This document shows positions 43,906-52,616 of a stretch of 64,000 nucleotides of DNA, in pieces. Every line of letters begins with the position of its first letter. The stretch's first letter is position 1. The position numbers were made by a program, and so were the translations under genes. Source of the stretch: Alteribacillus bidgolensis (lineage in GTDB: Bacteria; Bacillota; Bacilli; Bacillales; Marinococcaceae); NCBI RefSeq assembly GCF_002886255.1, contig NZ_KZ614149.1, positions 1,736,001 to 1,800,000 of the forward strand, in the 5' to 3' direction. The notes under the pieces are model-generated. The model ran no database searches, had not been told where the DNA came from, and worked only from the letters and a program-made list of their open reading frames with translations.

Positions 43906-44456
43906 ATTAACAAAAACTTATAAATAAGTGTTGGGGTGGGTAATCGGTAAAACTACTCCATATTTAAATATAGAAGGTGCTGAAAATTCCCCCTCAGCCG
44001 CGTATCGTTGGAATGGAACCTTGCCAGCAAGTATACCAACATTTTAATCCCCACCTTGAGCTGGTATATTTTCCTGTGCAGCTCACAATGACATGGTCAA
44101 GGACTTCAAAATCCTTTTATTCTTATTGGTGGGTTGATTGGCAAGGTTGATGATTGTATTTATAAAAGCAAAAACATTTGCATTTTATATTTGCTTTTTT
44201 AAGTAACAATCAACCTTAACACTTAGTTTCTCGTAGAATTATAGGTATTAGCAACCTTTAGTTATGTCATAGCTCGATTGAATTAGTGGGACTCATTTTA
44301 CTTAAGTAAAGTGAAGAGCCCTAAACCTCCTATATATATTAATTCACCAGAACATAAGTAAAAACTAATAAATATCATGATTGAAAACTCCTACTTTGTT
44401 ATGCTTTTTCAAGAACCTAAGTATAGTAAATTATAGGAGAAGGAGGATGAAACTGT
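43906..44456. other. Long noncoding stretch
   Basis: About 550 bp. No gene with a start and ribosome site. ACCTTGCCAGCAAGTATACC and a second CAAGG-rich block near 44145 recall transposon ends, but no pair of matching ends was found. A weak hairpin AGCAAA/TTTGCT with six T lies near 44166-44200. Confidence 0.35.
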
Positions 44457-44549
44457 ATGATAGAATTTATTTTCTCTAATTTCTTTTTGTTAGTAATAAT
44501 CTTTTTGGTGATTATACTGGGTTACAAGTTAATGTATCGGAAAAAGTAA
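44457..44549 (+). CDS. Very small single-helix membrane protein
   Basis: Thirty residues, MIEFIFSNFFLLVIIFLVII then LGYKLMYRKK: one hydrophobic helix and a basic cytoplasmic end. GGAGAAGGAGG lies about 11 bases before ATG 44457. Small proteins of this shape are often regulators of membrane enzymes or type I toxins; nothing here decides. Confidence 0.45.
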   Translation: MIEFIFSNFFLLVIIFLVIILGYKLMYRKK

Positions 44550-44768
44550 ATTTTAAAAACTTGTTTTAACCCAACAGGTTCAATATTCTCTTCGATTTCT
44601 TTTTGGGTGTCCTCATCGAGTATTAGTTCCAACCTTTCTTGAAAAGCAGCATTCTCATTTGCCTTCTCCTTAGCTTTTTCATTCATCTGCATTTTCGTTG
44701 GCAAAAGATAAACTAGTTACATTGAAGAACATAATAAAAGCCGAAATGATAATTAATAGTTTTTTCAT
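44522..44768 (-). pseudogene. Short secreted protein, frameshifted after the signal peptide
   Basis: The ATG at 44768 with GGAGGAG upstream gives a good signal peptide (MKKLLIIISAFIMFFNVTSL then SFANEN) followed by a stop. The charged frame that follows (NEKAKEKANENAAFQERLEL to 44522) is shifted by one base around 44,685. Its end runs into the small gene at 44457-44549 on the other strand. Family unknown. Confidence 0.5.
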
Positions 44769-44789
44769 AGTTTCTCTCCTCCTTTCAAA

Positions 44790-45269
44790 AAGAAGGTTAC
44801 CATTTTTTTACATTATAATGAATCTACATACACCACTGAAGACGGGATAACCATTAAACGAAGTTTTGAATTTGAAGAAGTAGAAGAGGTTGAAAGCATC
44901 TCAGAAGACTTTGGAGAAGTATCGATTTTAAGTAGTTATCCTTCCACATCTATATGCGTCTATGGAGATAGTAAAATAGAAGATAAATACTACATAGACA
45001 ATATATCTGTTCTATACGTAGATTCGTCATTAAGAGTATATTTTGTTGATGATGAAGTTGATCAAATTATGCGTTGGAATTATTTTAACCTAAAGGTAAC
45101 TAATGGAGACTATGCAAATAAATCTACTAGCATTCCCAATCCGATAGGGTCCAGACCAAAAGCTGTTGGAACTGCTAAAGTCACTAGTGGGAACTTTGGA
45201 GAAGGGAACACAACAGATTTCAGATATGAAATTCTCTTTAATCCATTATCCACATCAGCTGTATACTAA
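44790..45269 (+). pseudogene. Gene remnant lacking a start
   Basis: An open frame of about 160 codons without start or ribosome site: TIKRSFEFEEVEEVE, EDKYYIDNISVLYVDSS and GTAKVTSGNFGEGNTTDFRY near the end. Acidic, beta-rich, probably from a secreted protein whose 5' part has been lost. The terminator at 45365 may be its own. Confidence 0.55.
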
Positions 45270-45364
45270 CATACTAAAACTAATTACAAGGGGTTTCATA
45301 TTTTTATCATAGGATACTCAATCAACTCTAATAATTAGGATCTTATTTACAAGAATATTACGTT

Positions 45365-45405
45365 AAAAAGATGATCTCTGTGTTTCGCAGGGGGCATCTT
45401 TTTTT
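45365..45405 (+). terminator. Terminator after the 44790 remnant
   Basis: AAAAAGATG (45365-45373) pairs with CATCTTTTT (45395-45403); an inner CTCTG/CAGGG stem extends it. Seven T follow. Confidence 0.8.
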
Positions 45406-46042
45406 ATCCCATAAAATGATAATATAATGTCAAAGAGATCTTTATAAATAACCCTGAAAGAATAACGCCCATAATAGATTCCTTACAAGACCAGGCTTTG
45501 TTATTGTGGAAGGTGAATCATATGAAGAATAAAATCAGACCATAAACGAAGTGAATAAACAAATTACTATCACCTATAAGACAGAAACTGATTCTCCTAG
45601 TGATGTTTGAGAGTTTGCTGAAGATTAGGATAATAATATACTATTAATAAGACGGAATCAGCGTAGCTTCTGCTGCCTTTCGTAAGCTGGATGGATTTGC
45701 AAAGGAGATGGATCGAAAGGATATCACCAGGACAGCTTTGATGCGTGATGTGGTTGAGCAGCTGATCCATAAACCTGTCGGGAACTGATGCAAGAAAAGT
45801 TATAGCAGAGCTTCGGCTACAAAGTGCGTATATGAATATCAGACAGCTTTTGATAAAGATATGTTAAACGAAAGAATACAAAAATATTTTAGGGAAAAGG
45901 AGGAATGATGATAAAATAAATCGCAAATGAAGGCATATTTCACAAATGATGTTTCCTAATCGACTGTAAACATTTAAAGCTAATGTTTAACTTATGGTCT
46001 TGATGTTGAACTAATGAATGATGTTGCTAAGGTGGTCTTTTT
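45406..46042. other. Noncoding stretch with gene debris
   Basis: About 640 bp. Holds short coding fragments in several frames: one near 45540-45600 (QITITYKTETDSPSD) and the ribbon-helix-helix-like piece at 45651-45788. No start with a ribosome site until the gene at 46043. It looks like a worn-out plasmid or integrative element. Confidence 0.45.
45651..45788 (+). pseudogene. Fragment resembling a plasmid-type DNA-binding protein
   Basis: An open frame of 45 codons without start: ISVASAAFRKLDGFAKEMDR then TRTALMRDVVEQLI and a stop. The pattern of a strand followed by two helices with TRTALMRDVVEQ is like ribbon-helix-helix partition or mobilisation proteins. Only a fragment is left. Confidence 0.4.
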
Positions 46043-46300
46043 ATGGATGAGCAAAGAAAAAATCTTCTTTTTTATATGACAATGGGAACGATTGGACTTC
46101 TGGCCATTGCTTTAGCCAGTATTCAAAATATATCACAAATGAATCATACGGGGCATTTAGCTATGTTTGGTTTTATTTTTATTAGTTTATATATCGAATA
46201 CTTGGAAAAGAAGGTTGGAATAGAGAAAAGAATTCGTCGGTTAAACAAAATGGCATTTGTGATTGTATTTCTGGGCATTAGCTTCATGTATATTATGTAA
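46043..46300 (+). CDS. Small three-helix membrane protein, unknown function
   Basis: An 85-residue protein with hydrophobic helices at about residues 8-25, 37-52 and 68-84; a charged loop EYLEKKVGIEKRIRRLNK faces the cytoplasm by the positive-inside rule. AAGGTGG lies six bases before the ATG. No family recognised. Confidence 0.65.
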   Translation: MDEQRKNLLFYMTMGTIGLLAIALASIQNISQMNHTGHLAMFGFIFISLYIEYLEKKVGIEKRIRRLNKMAFVIVFLGISFMYIM

Positions 46301-46350
46301 TAATCTTTTTGGTCTTTTTATAATTAAGAAAACAGAAAATGATAGCGTTA

Positions 46351-46752
46351 TCAGAGTATAACAACAGCAATCCCTTCTTGTTGACGTTCCTTTATCTTTC
46401 GGCGTTCAAATTCGGCTGTTGCAGAAAAAATAGAAATGATTAAGTCACTGTAAGGATTAACTTCTCGTGTGTCAATCCGTTCCTTTAATGTAACAAGACC
46501 CGCCTGTTTTTCTCGTAGTTGCTTTATGACTTCGAGAATATGAATCTGTGAACGTCCAAAACGTGTAAGGTCATGACACACAATCACATCTTTAAAACGA
46601 ATTTGCTTCAGCAATTTTTCAAATTCGGATCTTTCTTTTGCTCCACTTTCCTTTTCAACAACAATATGTTCACATCCATAGTTTTCTAACTCTTTAATCT
46701 GCCGATCTAAATTTTGATCAGTTGAACTCACCCTTGCATAACCAATAATCAT
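46351..46752 (-). CDS. Serine recombinase (Tn3-type resolvase/invertase), C-terminally truncated
   Basis: A 133-residue catalytic domain: nucleophile Ser9 in IIGYARVSSTDQNLDRQ, DLTRFGRSQIHILEVI with the conserved arginines, and FSATAEFERRKIKERQQEGI in the long helix. A full resolvase has about 185-200 residues with a C-terminal helix-turn-helix; here the frame ends VVIL directly after the helix, so DNA binding is lost. ATG has no strong site. A mobile-element relic, oriented with the MFS/MerR genes upstream. Confidence 0.85.
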   Translation of the reverse strand: MIIGYARVSSTDQNLDRQIKELENYGCEHIVVEKESGAKERSEFEKLLKQIRFKDVIVCHDLTRFGRSQIHILEVIKQLREKQAGLVTLKERIDTREVNPYSDLIISIFSATAEFERRKIKERQQEGIAVVIL

Positions 46753-46816
46753 TATTTATTCATCCCCCGTTTCTTTATAGGGATTGATTTCAAAACATAC
46801 CTACAATTATTGAACA

Positions 46817-46875
46817 ACCCTTATTAAACATTTAACATATTGATTTTAACACACTTTGAAATGTTTAATAAGGGT
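46817..46875. repeat. 17-bp perfect inverted repeat upstream of the recombinase
   Basis: ACCCTTATTAAACATTT (46817-46833) and AAATGTTTAATAAGGGT (46859-46875) are perfect inverse copies with a 25-bp spacer. It lies 65-125 bp before the recombinase start, where resolvases keep their res site, or it is a transposon end pair. Confidence 0.7.
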
Positions 46876-46903
46876 GTACTTTTAATGAACATCCGAACAT
46901 ACA

Positions 46904-46936
46904 AAACCCTTCAACGCTCATGTCGTTGAAGGGTTT
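46904..46936 (-). terminator. Terminator of the MFS efflux gene
   Basis: AAACCCTTCAACG (46904-46916) pairs perfectly with CGTTGAAGGGTTT (46924-46936); on the minus strand TTTTG follows. 75 bp past the MFS stop. Confidence 0.75.
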
Positions 46937-47010
46937 ACTAAACAATCGCGCCCGTTTGTTTAAGATCACACACTTTGTCAATACAAACTTAACGTCGAGG
47001 TTTCCGTACA

Positions 47011-48227
47011 TTAGAGTTGTGAAGAAGAATCTGCCGATTCAGGGATTCTGGATGTTTGTTCATTAACTACAAACACGGTCAAAAAGACTATAATGTTGGC
47101 TACACCACATAAAATCCCAACCCATAAAAAGCTTCCGCCATAAAGTAAAGTGGCTGCTATAGCTGTAAATAACCCTGAACCTGCATACATGGCTGAACTA
47201 TTAAGCGACATGACAGTTCCCCTTACAGTTGGGCTTAATTCAGAAATCAGCGCTGTTAATGCTGATTGTCCTAAACCATAAACGGTTGCCCAAACCACAT
47301 TAATCAAAATAGCTGTTATAAAGCTTTTCGTAATAATGGAAAGAGCAAATACCGAAACAGCAACAATTATACTGGAACTTAGAATGGTACTTTTTTTACC
47401 AAAACGATCAGCTAACTGTCCGCCAACAACACTTCCAATCACACTACCTATGCCTGCAACCATAAGTACTAATCCAATTTGACCTGAGGTTAAACCATAA
47501 TTTAAGTCATAAAAAACACCGACATTGGCAAACATACCTTGCAGTCCACCAAAGTACAAAAGGGTTGCCAACAGAGCGAAAAATACCGATGTATTTGAAA
47601 AGGCGGTACCGAACTGATTGAATAACCCTTTTATTGGTTGATTCGTTACCTTTTCCTTACGAGGATCTTTTGGTATTGATATCCAAATGGCGATTATGGT
47701 AACCAATGAAATCAGACCTATTAACCAGAATGTCCAGCGCCACGTAAACCATTGGGCAATATAACCTCCAATGGGTACACCGATAATGGATGCAGATATA
47801 AGAGCACCAGTGACAACACCCATAGCTCGACCCCGATGTGCATAAGAATAATGGTCACCGACAATAGCGTATACACCCGGCTCAATCATTCCAGCTCCAA
47901 TGCCCGAGAGAATACGAAAAATCATTAAAACAGTAAAGGTCTCGGCAATACCTGTTAAAGCTGTGGCTACGCAAAAAGAGACATTCCCAATAACAACATT
48001 TTTTTGCGTCCCCAACGGTCAGATATTGCCCCAAAAATCGGGGCTGAAATGGCATATGCCACAGCATATGATGTTACTAACAGACCACCTAAATCAATAG
48101 GTAAATTCGTATCTTTCACCATTGTTGGAATTAACGGGACGGTTACTATTGTGTCGAAACCAACTAAAAATGAACACAAAGCTAAGACAGGTAATAACAA
48201 CTTATTATTATATTTGTTGGTACTCAT
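47011..48227 (-). pseudogene. MFS multidrug efflux transporter, one-base frameshift at an A5 tract
   Basis: The first frame (start 48227, MSTNKYNNKLLLPVLALCSF) contains helices 1-2 and the drug-transporter motif A (GAISDRWGRKKMLLLG), ending in SLFA; the second frame continues VATALTGIAETFTVLMIFRI through twelve-helix topology to 47011, with the motif GGQLADRFGKKS in the middle. One base is missing in five A at 47973-47977. Joined length about 405. It overlaps the MerR gene by four bases, so the regulator probably controls it. May be functional if the shift is an error. Confidence 0.88.
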
Positions 48228-48619
48228 ATGTTAATCTCCTTCTGTTCATTATGACTAGCTTTCTTTTCTTTAAACCGATTAATTTGTTCTTCTAACCGGT
48301 ATTTTACTGTAGCCAATGTGTTCATTTGAGAATTAACCTCAGCCAACTTTTCTTCGTAAGTTAGCAGTAAATCTTCACAAAGGTCATCCATTTCCGGATT
48401 GGGGTTGTTACCTTTACAATTTAGAATTCCTTCAATTTGTTCAGTTGTTAGGCCTAAGCCTAAATATAATTGTATTGTCTTGATTCGATCGATGGCAGAT
48501 TCATCAAAATCTCTATAACCATTATCGAGGCGATTTGGGATAATTAGATTTTTCTTCTCATAATGTCTGATAGATCGAACACTCGCCCCTGTTTTTCTAG
48601 ATAATTCACCTATTTTCAA
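48224..48619 (-). CDS. MerR-family regulator of the efflux gene
   Basis: A 131-residue protein: MerR helix-turn-helix (MKIGELSRKTGASVRSIRHY, residues 1-20, and winged DNGYRDFDESAIDRI), a dimerisation coiled coil (about 85-120), and no metal-binding Cys cluster; a CKGNNPNPEMDDLCEDLL stretch contains two Cys but resembles multidrug-sensing relatives more than metal sensors. First gene of the operon with the MFS carrier; its promoter has a 20-bp spacer. Confidence 0.85.
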   Translation of the reverse strand: MKIGELSRKTGASVRSIRHYEKKNLIIPNRLDNGYRDFDESAIDRIKTIQLYLGLGLTTEQIEGILNCKGNNPNPEMDDLCEDLLLTYEEKLAEVNSQMNTLATVKYRLEEQINRFKEKKASHNEQKEINI

Positions 48620-48650
48620 TTAAAACCCTCCTCCAGATGTGTTCAACCCT

Positions 48651-48682
48651 ATTCTAAAGTATGACATTAGTGTTAGGGTCAA
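48651..48682 (-). promoter_or_regulatory. MerR-type promoter with long spacer
   Basis: Read on the minus strand: TTGACC (48682-48677), a 20-bp spacer and TAGAAT (48656-48651). TGAC and GTCA inside the spacer form a dyad 12 bp apart. An over-long spacer is the mark of MerR-controlled promoters. Confidence 0.7.
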
Positions 48683-48890
48683 TAAAAAATCAAGCTTTTT
48701 AAAACTAGGATATATATGCTATTTTTAAAAAGTCAACCAGAAAAGGAATTCCGGTTGACCTTATAATTTCAAGGGTTTTTTATTTTTGGAAATGGACCTT
48801 ATTTCGCAATATGGCCCTTTTCATGCAGAAAGGTACATTTCCTTACTCCGGAAATGCCCGTAGGTGATATGACCAGAACAAGATGCTTAT

Positions 48891-49640
48891 TTATTTATTT
48901 TTATTGATCATAGATTTTGTTAATTCAATAAATGCAGAAACTGATGGAGAAACATCATTAAGGTTCGGCAGGGCCAATCCTATCGTTCGAAAGCACTCCT
49001 CCTTTAACTCAAACGAGTTCAGATTATTATTGCCGTGTATCACTATTTCTGGAACGATGCTTATACCTAGGTCTTTTTGCACCATAGCGATAATCGTTTG
49101 ATTATCTGCAACTTCACAATAAACATTAGGCTTAAGATTAACTTTTTTAAAAAGTTCCTTTATCAATTCATCACATCCCGCTTTTGGCATGATAAAGGGA
49201 TCAGATGCTATTTCCTGAATACTTATCTTTTTTTGTTTGTAAAGGGATAAACGCTGGGCAAAATAACATAAAGATGATCGTCAAATAATGGAATAAAATC
49301 CAGGTTCTCGGCATCATAATTAGTCAGAAAACTAACATCAATGATATTGGATGATACCATTTGTTTGAGTTCATTGTACCCACCTTCAAAAAATTCAACT
49401 TGTATCGCAGGATACTCAGACTTAAATTTTTCTAAAATGGAAGGTAACAAGTATGCCGCGACACTCGGAAACGTACCAATTCTAATTACACACCAACTTC
49501 CAAACCATTTAATCGACCCGCCTCTTGTTTCATTTTTTCTGAAAGATTCAGTATTTGTCTTATAAAATCAATGATTCTCTCCCCTTCCGAAGTTAGCGAA
49601 ACTCCTAATCGCCCCCTTTTGGGGTACAAACAGCAAAACG
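48891..49640 (-). pseudogene. LysR-family regulator, several lesions
   Basis: Pieces of a ~295-residue regulator: end of the HTH (RLGVSLTSEGERIIDFIRQI), then IRIGTFPSVAAYLLPSILEK and FKSEYPAIQVEFFEGGYNEL of the sensing domain (about 49223-49520), and the C-terminal part (48891-49190; NQTIIAMVQKDLGISIVPE). At least two frameshifts, and the N-terminal HTH is missing. Not functional. Confidence 0.85.
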
Positions 49641-49742
49641 CGGAAAAACAACGTTAAGAGTTACTTTTCAAAAAAAGAGGTCGTATAATTCTACACGTGT
49701 ATGCTTCATGTGATAAAAGCCCTTTTATTGAGGAGTGATTTT

Positions 49743-50207
49743 ATGCGTAAATTATATATTAGCTTAGTGTTATCTTTTTTATTATTACTATCTATAAGTG
49801 GTGTAGTAATGGGGTCTAATCAGCAGGAAGATCCAGAAAACCTTGGTAAACAAGAAGTAGAGGAGTCTGTAGAATTCCATGAAGCTCCATTATATTTTAA
49901 AGATGAAAACGACGAAGTTATTCTCGAGATTAATACTAAAGACATGAAAGATCGTCCAAAATGGGTAGCCAATAAATTAATGGATGAAGGACTCGAAATG
50001 GAAGAACTTCCTATAGGATTACAGGCAGAAGTAACTGGAAAAACATCCGAAAGAAATAGTAAAAGAAAGAAAAGAAAACAACAAAGGACAAAGTCAATAA
50101 TTATCGAGATCCCTGATTTCGGGGATCTCATTTTCAAAAAATTGTTGGCTCATTTGTGGCTTCTTTTTCAGACCTCTAAACCAATGATGTACGCCTGCTT
50201 CCGTTAA
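49743..50207 (+). CDS. Secreted small protein of unknown function; 3' end overlaps the convergent gene
   Basis: A 154-residue frame with a signal peptide (MRKLYISLVLSFLLLLSISG, cleavage near residue 24), an acidic middle and a very basic stretch (KRKKRKQQRTK, about 112-122). Start at ATG 49743 with GAGGAGTGA. The last 30 residues are read through a terminator-like hairpin and into the opposite gene, so the genuine end is probably nearer 50100: a one-base change in the preceding A-rich run would stop it at TAA 50095-50097. Confidence 0.6.
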   Translation: MRKLYISLVLSFLLLLSISGVVMGSNQQEDPENLGKQEVEESVEFHEAPLYFKDENDEVILEINTKDMKDRPKWVANKLMDEGLEMEELPIGLQAEVTGKTSERNSKRKKRKQQRTKSIIIEIPDFGDLIFKKLLAHLWLLFQTSKPMMYACFR

Positions 50208-50686
50208 ACGGTTCGATCTTTGGGAAGGAAAAACATACGGTCTGTCTTTTTTTCGTCGTTTTTCATCTTCTTTAGCCACTTTCCCTTCTATGTTGTATAA
50301 ATCTGCAATGGTTTGAGCTCTAGGGTTTTCACGTACTTGATAGACTTTTTCATCGGCAAGCACCCGAAAGTCAGCATTATAACCTTTAATACTGTAAATT
50401 TCCGTACCTACAGGCAGAAATGCTGCATCTCCATTTTTCATTTTATGATTAAAACATGCATTGTCCGGCATTTCATACTCCACTTCTCCAATCACTTTTC
50501 CTTTTTCCAATTCTGCTCCCTCATTCGTACCTTCCACTTCTACTGTATATTGCAGATCGTTTATCATTAGCACATCCATCCAGGAAATTGCAGCATCAGG
50601 ACAATTCCTTATCGTGTTCGTGACATTCGAGCATGAAGCTAAAAGGATCACGAGCATGGAAATATAAAAAAACATTTCCAGTTCAT
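50094..50686 (-). pseudogene. Lipoprotein, frameshift at an A7 tract in the signal peptide
   Basis: The ATG at 50686 follows AGAGGTGAG and reads MNWKCFF; the seven-A tract at 50666-50672 (coding T7) throws the frame, and the correct frame continues YISMLVILLASCSN with the lipidated Cys. The body (IGEVEYEMPDNACFNHKMKN, GYNADFRVLADEKVYQV) runs to 50094 and is cell-surface in type. The last ~30 codons share DNA with the gene on the other strand, through the hairpin at 50106-50129. No family recognised. Confidence 0.7.
50106..50129. terminator. Hairpin in the shared tail of two convergent genes
   Basis: GAGATCCC (50106-50113) pairs with GGGATCTC (50122-50129). ATTTTC follows on the plus strand. 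Weak T run; possible terminator for one or both genes. Confidence 0.55.
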
Positions 50687-50807
50687 GGTCTCACCTCTTT
50701 GAAAAAAAACAGACGTGACAGAAGCGGAAATGTTTCAATACTTGATCCTGTTTCATTGTTTTTATGATACAATATAATTACATTATTTTCCTTATATAGG
50801 TGGTTTT

Positions 50808-51164
50808 ATGCAAACTGCATCTTGGATTTTGTTGACAATCGTATTTCTTCTATATTTTACAGGAAGCCAATGGTTAAAAAGAAAATTTCATATTGCTGAT
50901 AAGCGTAAAAGGAGCCGCCATAAATTATTTACAGGAATGGAAATAACGATAAATGGTTTAGGCTTAGCTGCAATATTTCTTATGTCTAACATTGCTATGA
51001 TTCCCTTCGTTTTGGTATTCCTCATCATGTTTATACGAGGAATCGAGGAATTGATTTTTCACCGGAAAGAAAAAATATACTATCAGTATTGGTTACGGGC
51101 ATGTGCTTCCATCTTAATTTTCCTGGTTTTCCATATTACCACCGATTTAAAATGGTTACAGTAA
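50808..51164 (+). CDS. DUF4181 membrane protein (intact)
   Basis: A 118-residue protein with four hydrophobic helices and the family block FIRGIEELIFHRKEKIYYQYW (about residues 77-97). TAGGTGG precedes the ATG. It is a paralogue of the broken gene at 32516-32883 (shared RGIEE-x2-F-x-R and YY-x2-W). Function unknown. Confidence 0.82.
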   Translation: MQTASWILLTIVFLLYFTGSQWLKRKFHIADKRKRSRHKLFTGMEITINGLGLAAIFLMSNIAMIPFVLVFLIMFIRGIEELIFHRKEKIYYQYWLRACASILIFLVFHITTDLKWLQ

Positions 51165-51167
51165 AAA

Positions 51168-51761
51168 TCAACGCATATCTGTATGTTTTCTTGCATATTT
51201 TCTTACCTTTTCGAGCATTTGCTGTCTTTTAGTATCCGAAGCTTGTATCACATCACCAAAATGTAAAAATGGCAGACAGTCAAATCCGCAAAAAGAGAAT
51301 ATTTCTTCTTTCCAAGTTTCTTCAATACGACATTTACTTCCTTTTTCAATGAATTTCTCCTCAGGGGTGCCTGTTGTATAGATCATCGCTGCTTTTTTGC
51401 CTTTCATTCGAGGTACCGGTGTTTCTCCTTCTAATTCATAAGCAAAACCGTAAGACAGGACGCGGTCTAAAAATCCTTTACCAGCAGCAGGAAAACTCCC
51501 CCACCACAACGGAAAAATAAACGTAATAACGTCCGCCCATTCCATTTTTTCATGCTCTTTTTTTATAACATCAGGATATCTCCCCTCAAGAGAAGCGTTA
51601 TACTCATCGGGAAACAAATGAGGAGAAAGGTCAAGCTCAGCAATAGTACGAATATCTATCTCTTTTCCTTGTTTTTTTAATTCATCAGCATAAGTATCGA
51701 GAATAGCCCCGTTAAAACTTTGGCGGTCTGGGTGCATAAACCAAATTAAAAATCGATTCAT
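51168..51761 (-). CDS. NAD(P)H-dependent FMN oxidoreductase (quinone reductase/MdaB-like)
   Basis: A 197-residue flavodoxin-fold enzyme: HPDRQSFNGAILDTYADELK (residues 10-29) for the FMN phosphate, and ADVITFIFPLWWGSFPAAGKGFLDRVLSYGFAYE, given here as positions 74-107, the hallmark of the family. Reduces quinones or other electron acceptors with NAD(P)H. It ends three bases from the convergent DUF4181 gene. Confidence 0.88.
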   Translation of the reverse strand: MNRFLIWFMHPDRQSFNGAILDTYADELKKQGKEIDIRTIAELDLSPHLFPDEYNASLEGRYPDVIKKEHEKMEWADVITFIFPLWWGSFPAAGKGFLDRVLSYGFAYELEGETPVPRMKGKKAAMIYTTGTPEEKFIEKGSKCRIEETWKEEIFSFCGFDCLPFLHFGDVIQASDTKRQQMLEKVRKYARKHTDMR

Positions 51762-51916
51762 AGATATCTCCCCTTTCTTTACAATTCATTAACAAATATT
51801 AAAAAACAACGAAATGTTGAAATATATGCTCTTTTTCTGTTTATTTTTATAAAATGAGGATATAGAACTGGCAGATATTGGCTTATCCAAAAATAAATAG
51901 CGGAGGCGAAGGCAAC

Positions 51917-52369
51917 ATGAATAAAATGCTGACAGGACTTACTGTGTGGACCTTATTTCTGGTCTTAATGGGAGTATTTTTTCCGATCCCTACAACCACT
52001 GACCTAGGCATTATAGGAAAGATCCTGCAGAGCATTACGATTTACGGATTTTTCTCTTTAACCCCGATTGTATTCTACGGTTCCATTGTATCGCTTGCGT
52101 CCGACTGGCTTGCCCGCCGGATTAAGTGGCACTTTCAGCCTCTATCTTTTTTCTTTCACATTGCAGGGGCTTGTACTGCTTATATTGTAACGCAGAATAT
52201 AGATATTACCCTTATGGCTGTATTAGCTGCCGTTCTTTTCTTTGTTGCCGACAGGTTTTTCATGCTGCTGAAAGATTCTTCCCAAAGGTTTTATCTTGTA
52301 AAAAACCTGCCGATTGTGCTTGGATTTGTCGGTGTTACTATTATGGTATTTGGCTCCTCCTTCGTTTAA
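51917..52369 (+). CDS. Four-helix membrane protein, unknown function
   Basis: A 150-residue protein with hydrophobic helices about 5-22, 33-55, 73-95 and 125-148. Start chosen at ATG 51917 with GGAGGCG about ten bases upstream; the frame from 51878 begins without a site. Resembles small uncharacterised Bacillus integral membrane proteins. Confidence 0.65.
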   Translation: MNKMLTGLTVWTLFLVLMGVFFPIPTTTDLGIIGKILQSITIYGFFSLTPIVFYGSIVSLASDWLARRIKWHFQPLSFFFHIAGACTAYIVTQNIDITLMAVLAAVLFFVADRFFMLLKDSSQRFYLVKNLPIVLGFVGVTIMVFGSSFV

Positions 52370-52501
52370 TGGGGAACACTTTTTAAGAGGTCTTTCCCCT
52401 GCTGCTTCCCCTTCTTTGTTCTTTATTAAATATATAATTTTTCGCATAAATGATGCGCCCACACCCATGGCCAGCCAGTAAAATATATATGTTTCCGACC
52501 T

Positions 52502-52560
52502 AAAAAGGCTGTCTCCAATTAAACAGTGAATCACCAGTTTTGGGCAGCCTTTTGTTTATA
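52502..52560. terminator. Terminator-like hairpin
   Basis: AAAAGGCTG (52503-52510 region) pairs with CAGCCTTTT (52545-52553). T-rich on the right; usable from either side, between the 51917 gene and the TRAP remnant. Confidence 0.55.
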
Positions 52561-52616
52561 TATAAATTTCTCGATGCAGGCCGATCCCCAGCCTTCAACA
52601 TCGTCAATATTATTAT

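Noticed and set aside
43984..44160. Possible transposon end pair around CAAGG-rich blocks
   Set aside because: The blocks do not form a matching inverted pair and no transposase is nearby.
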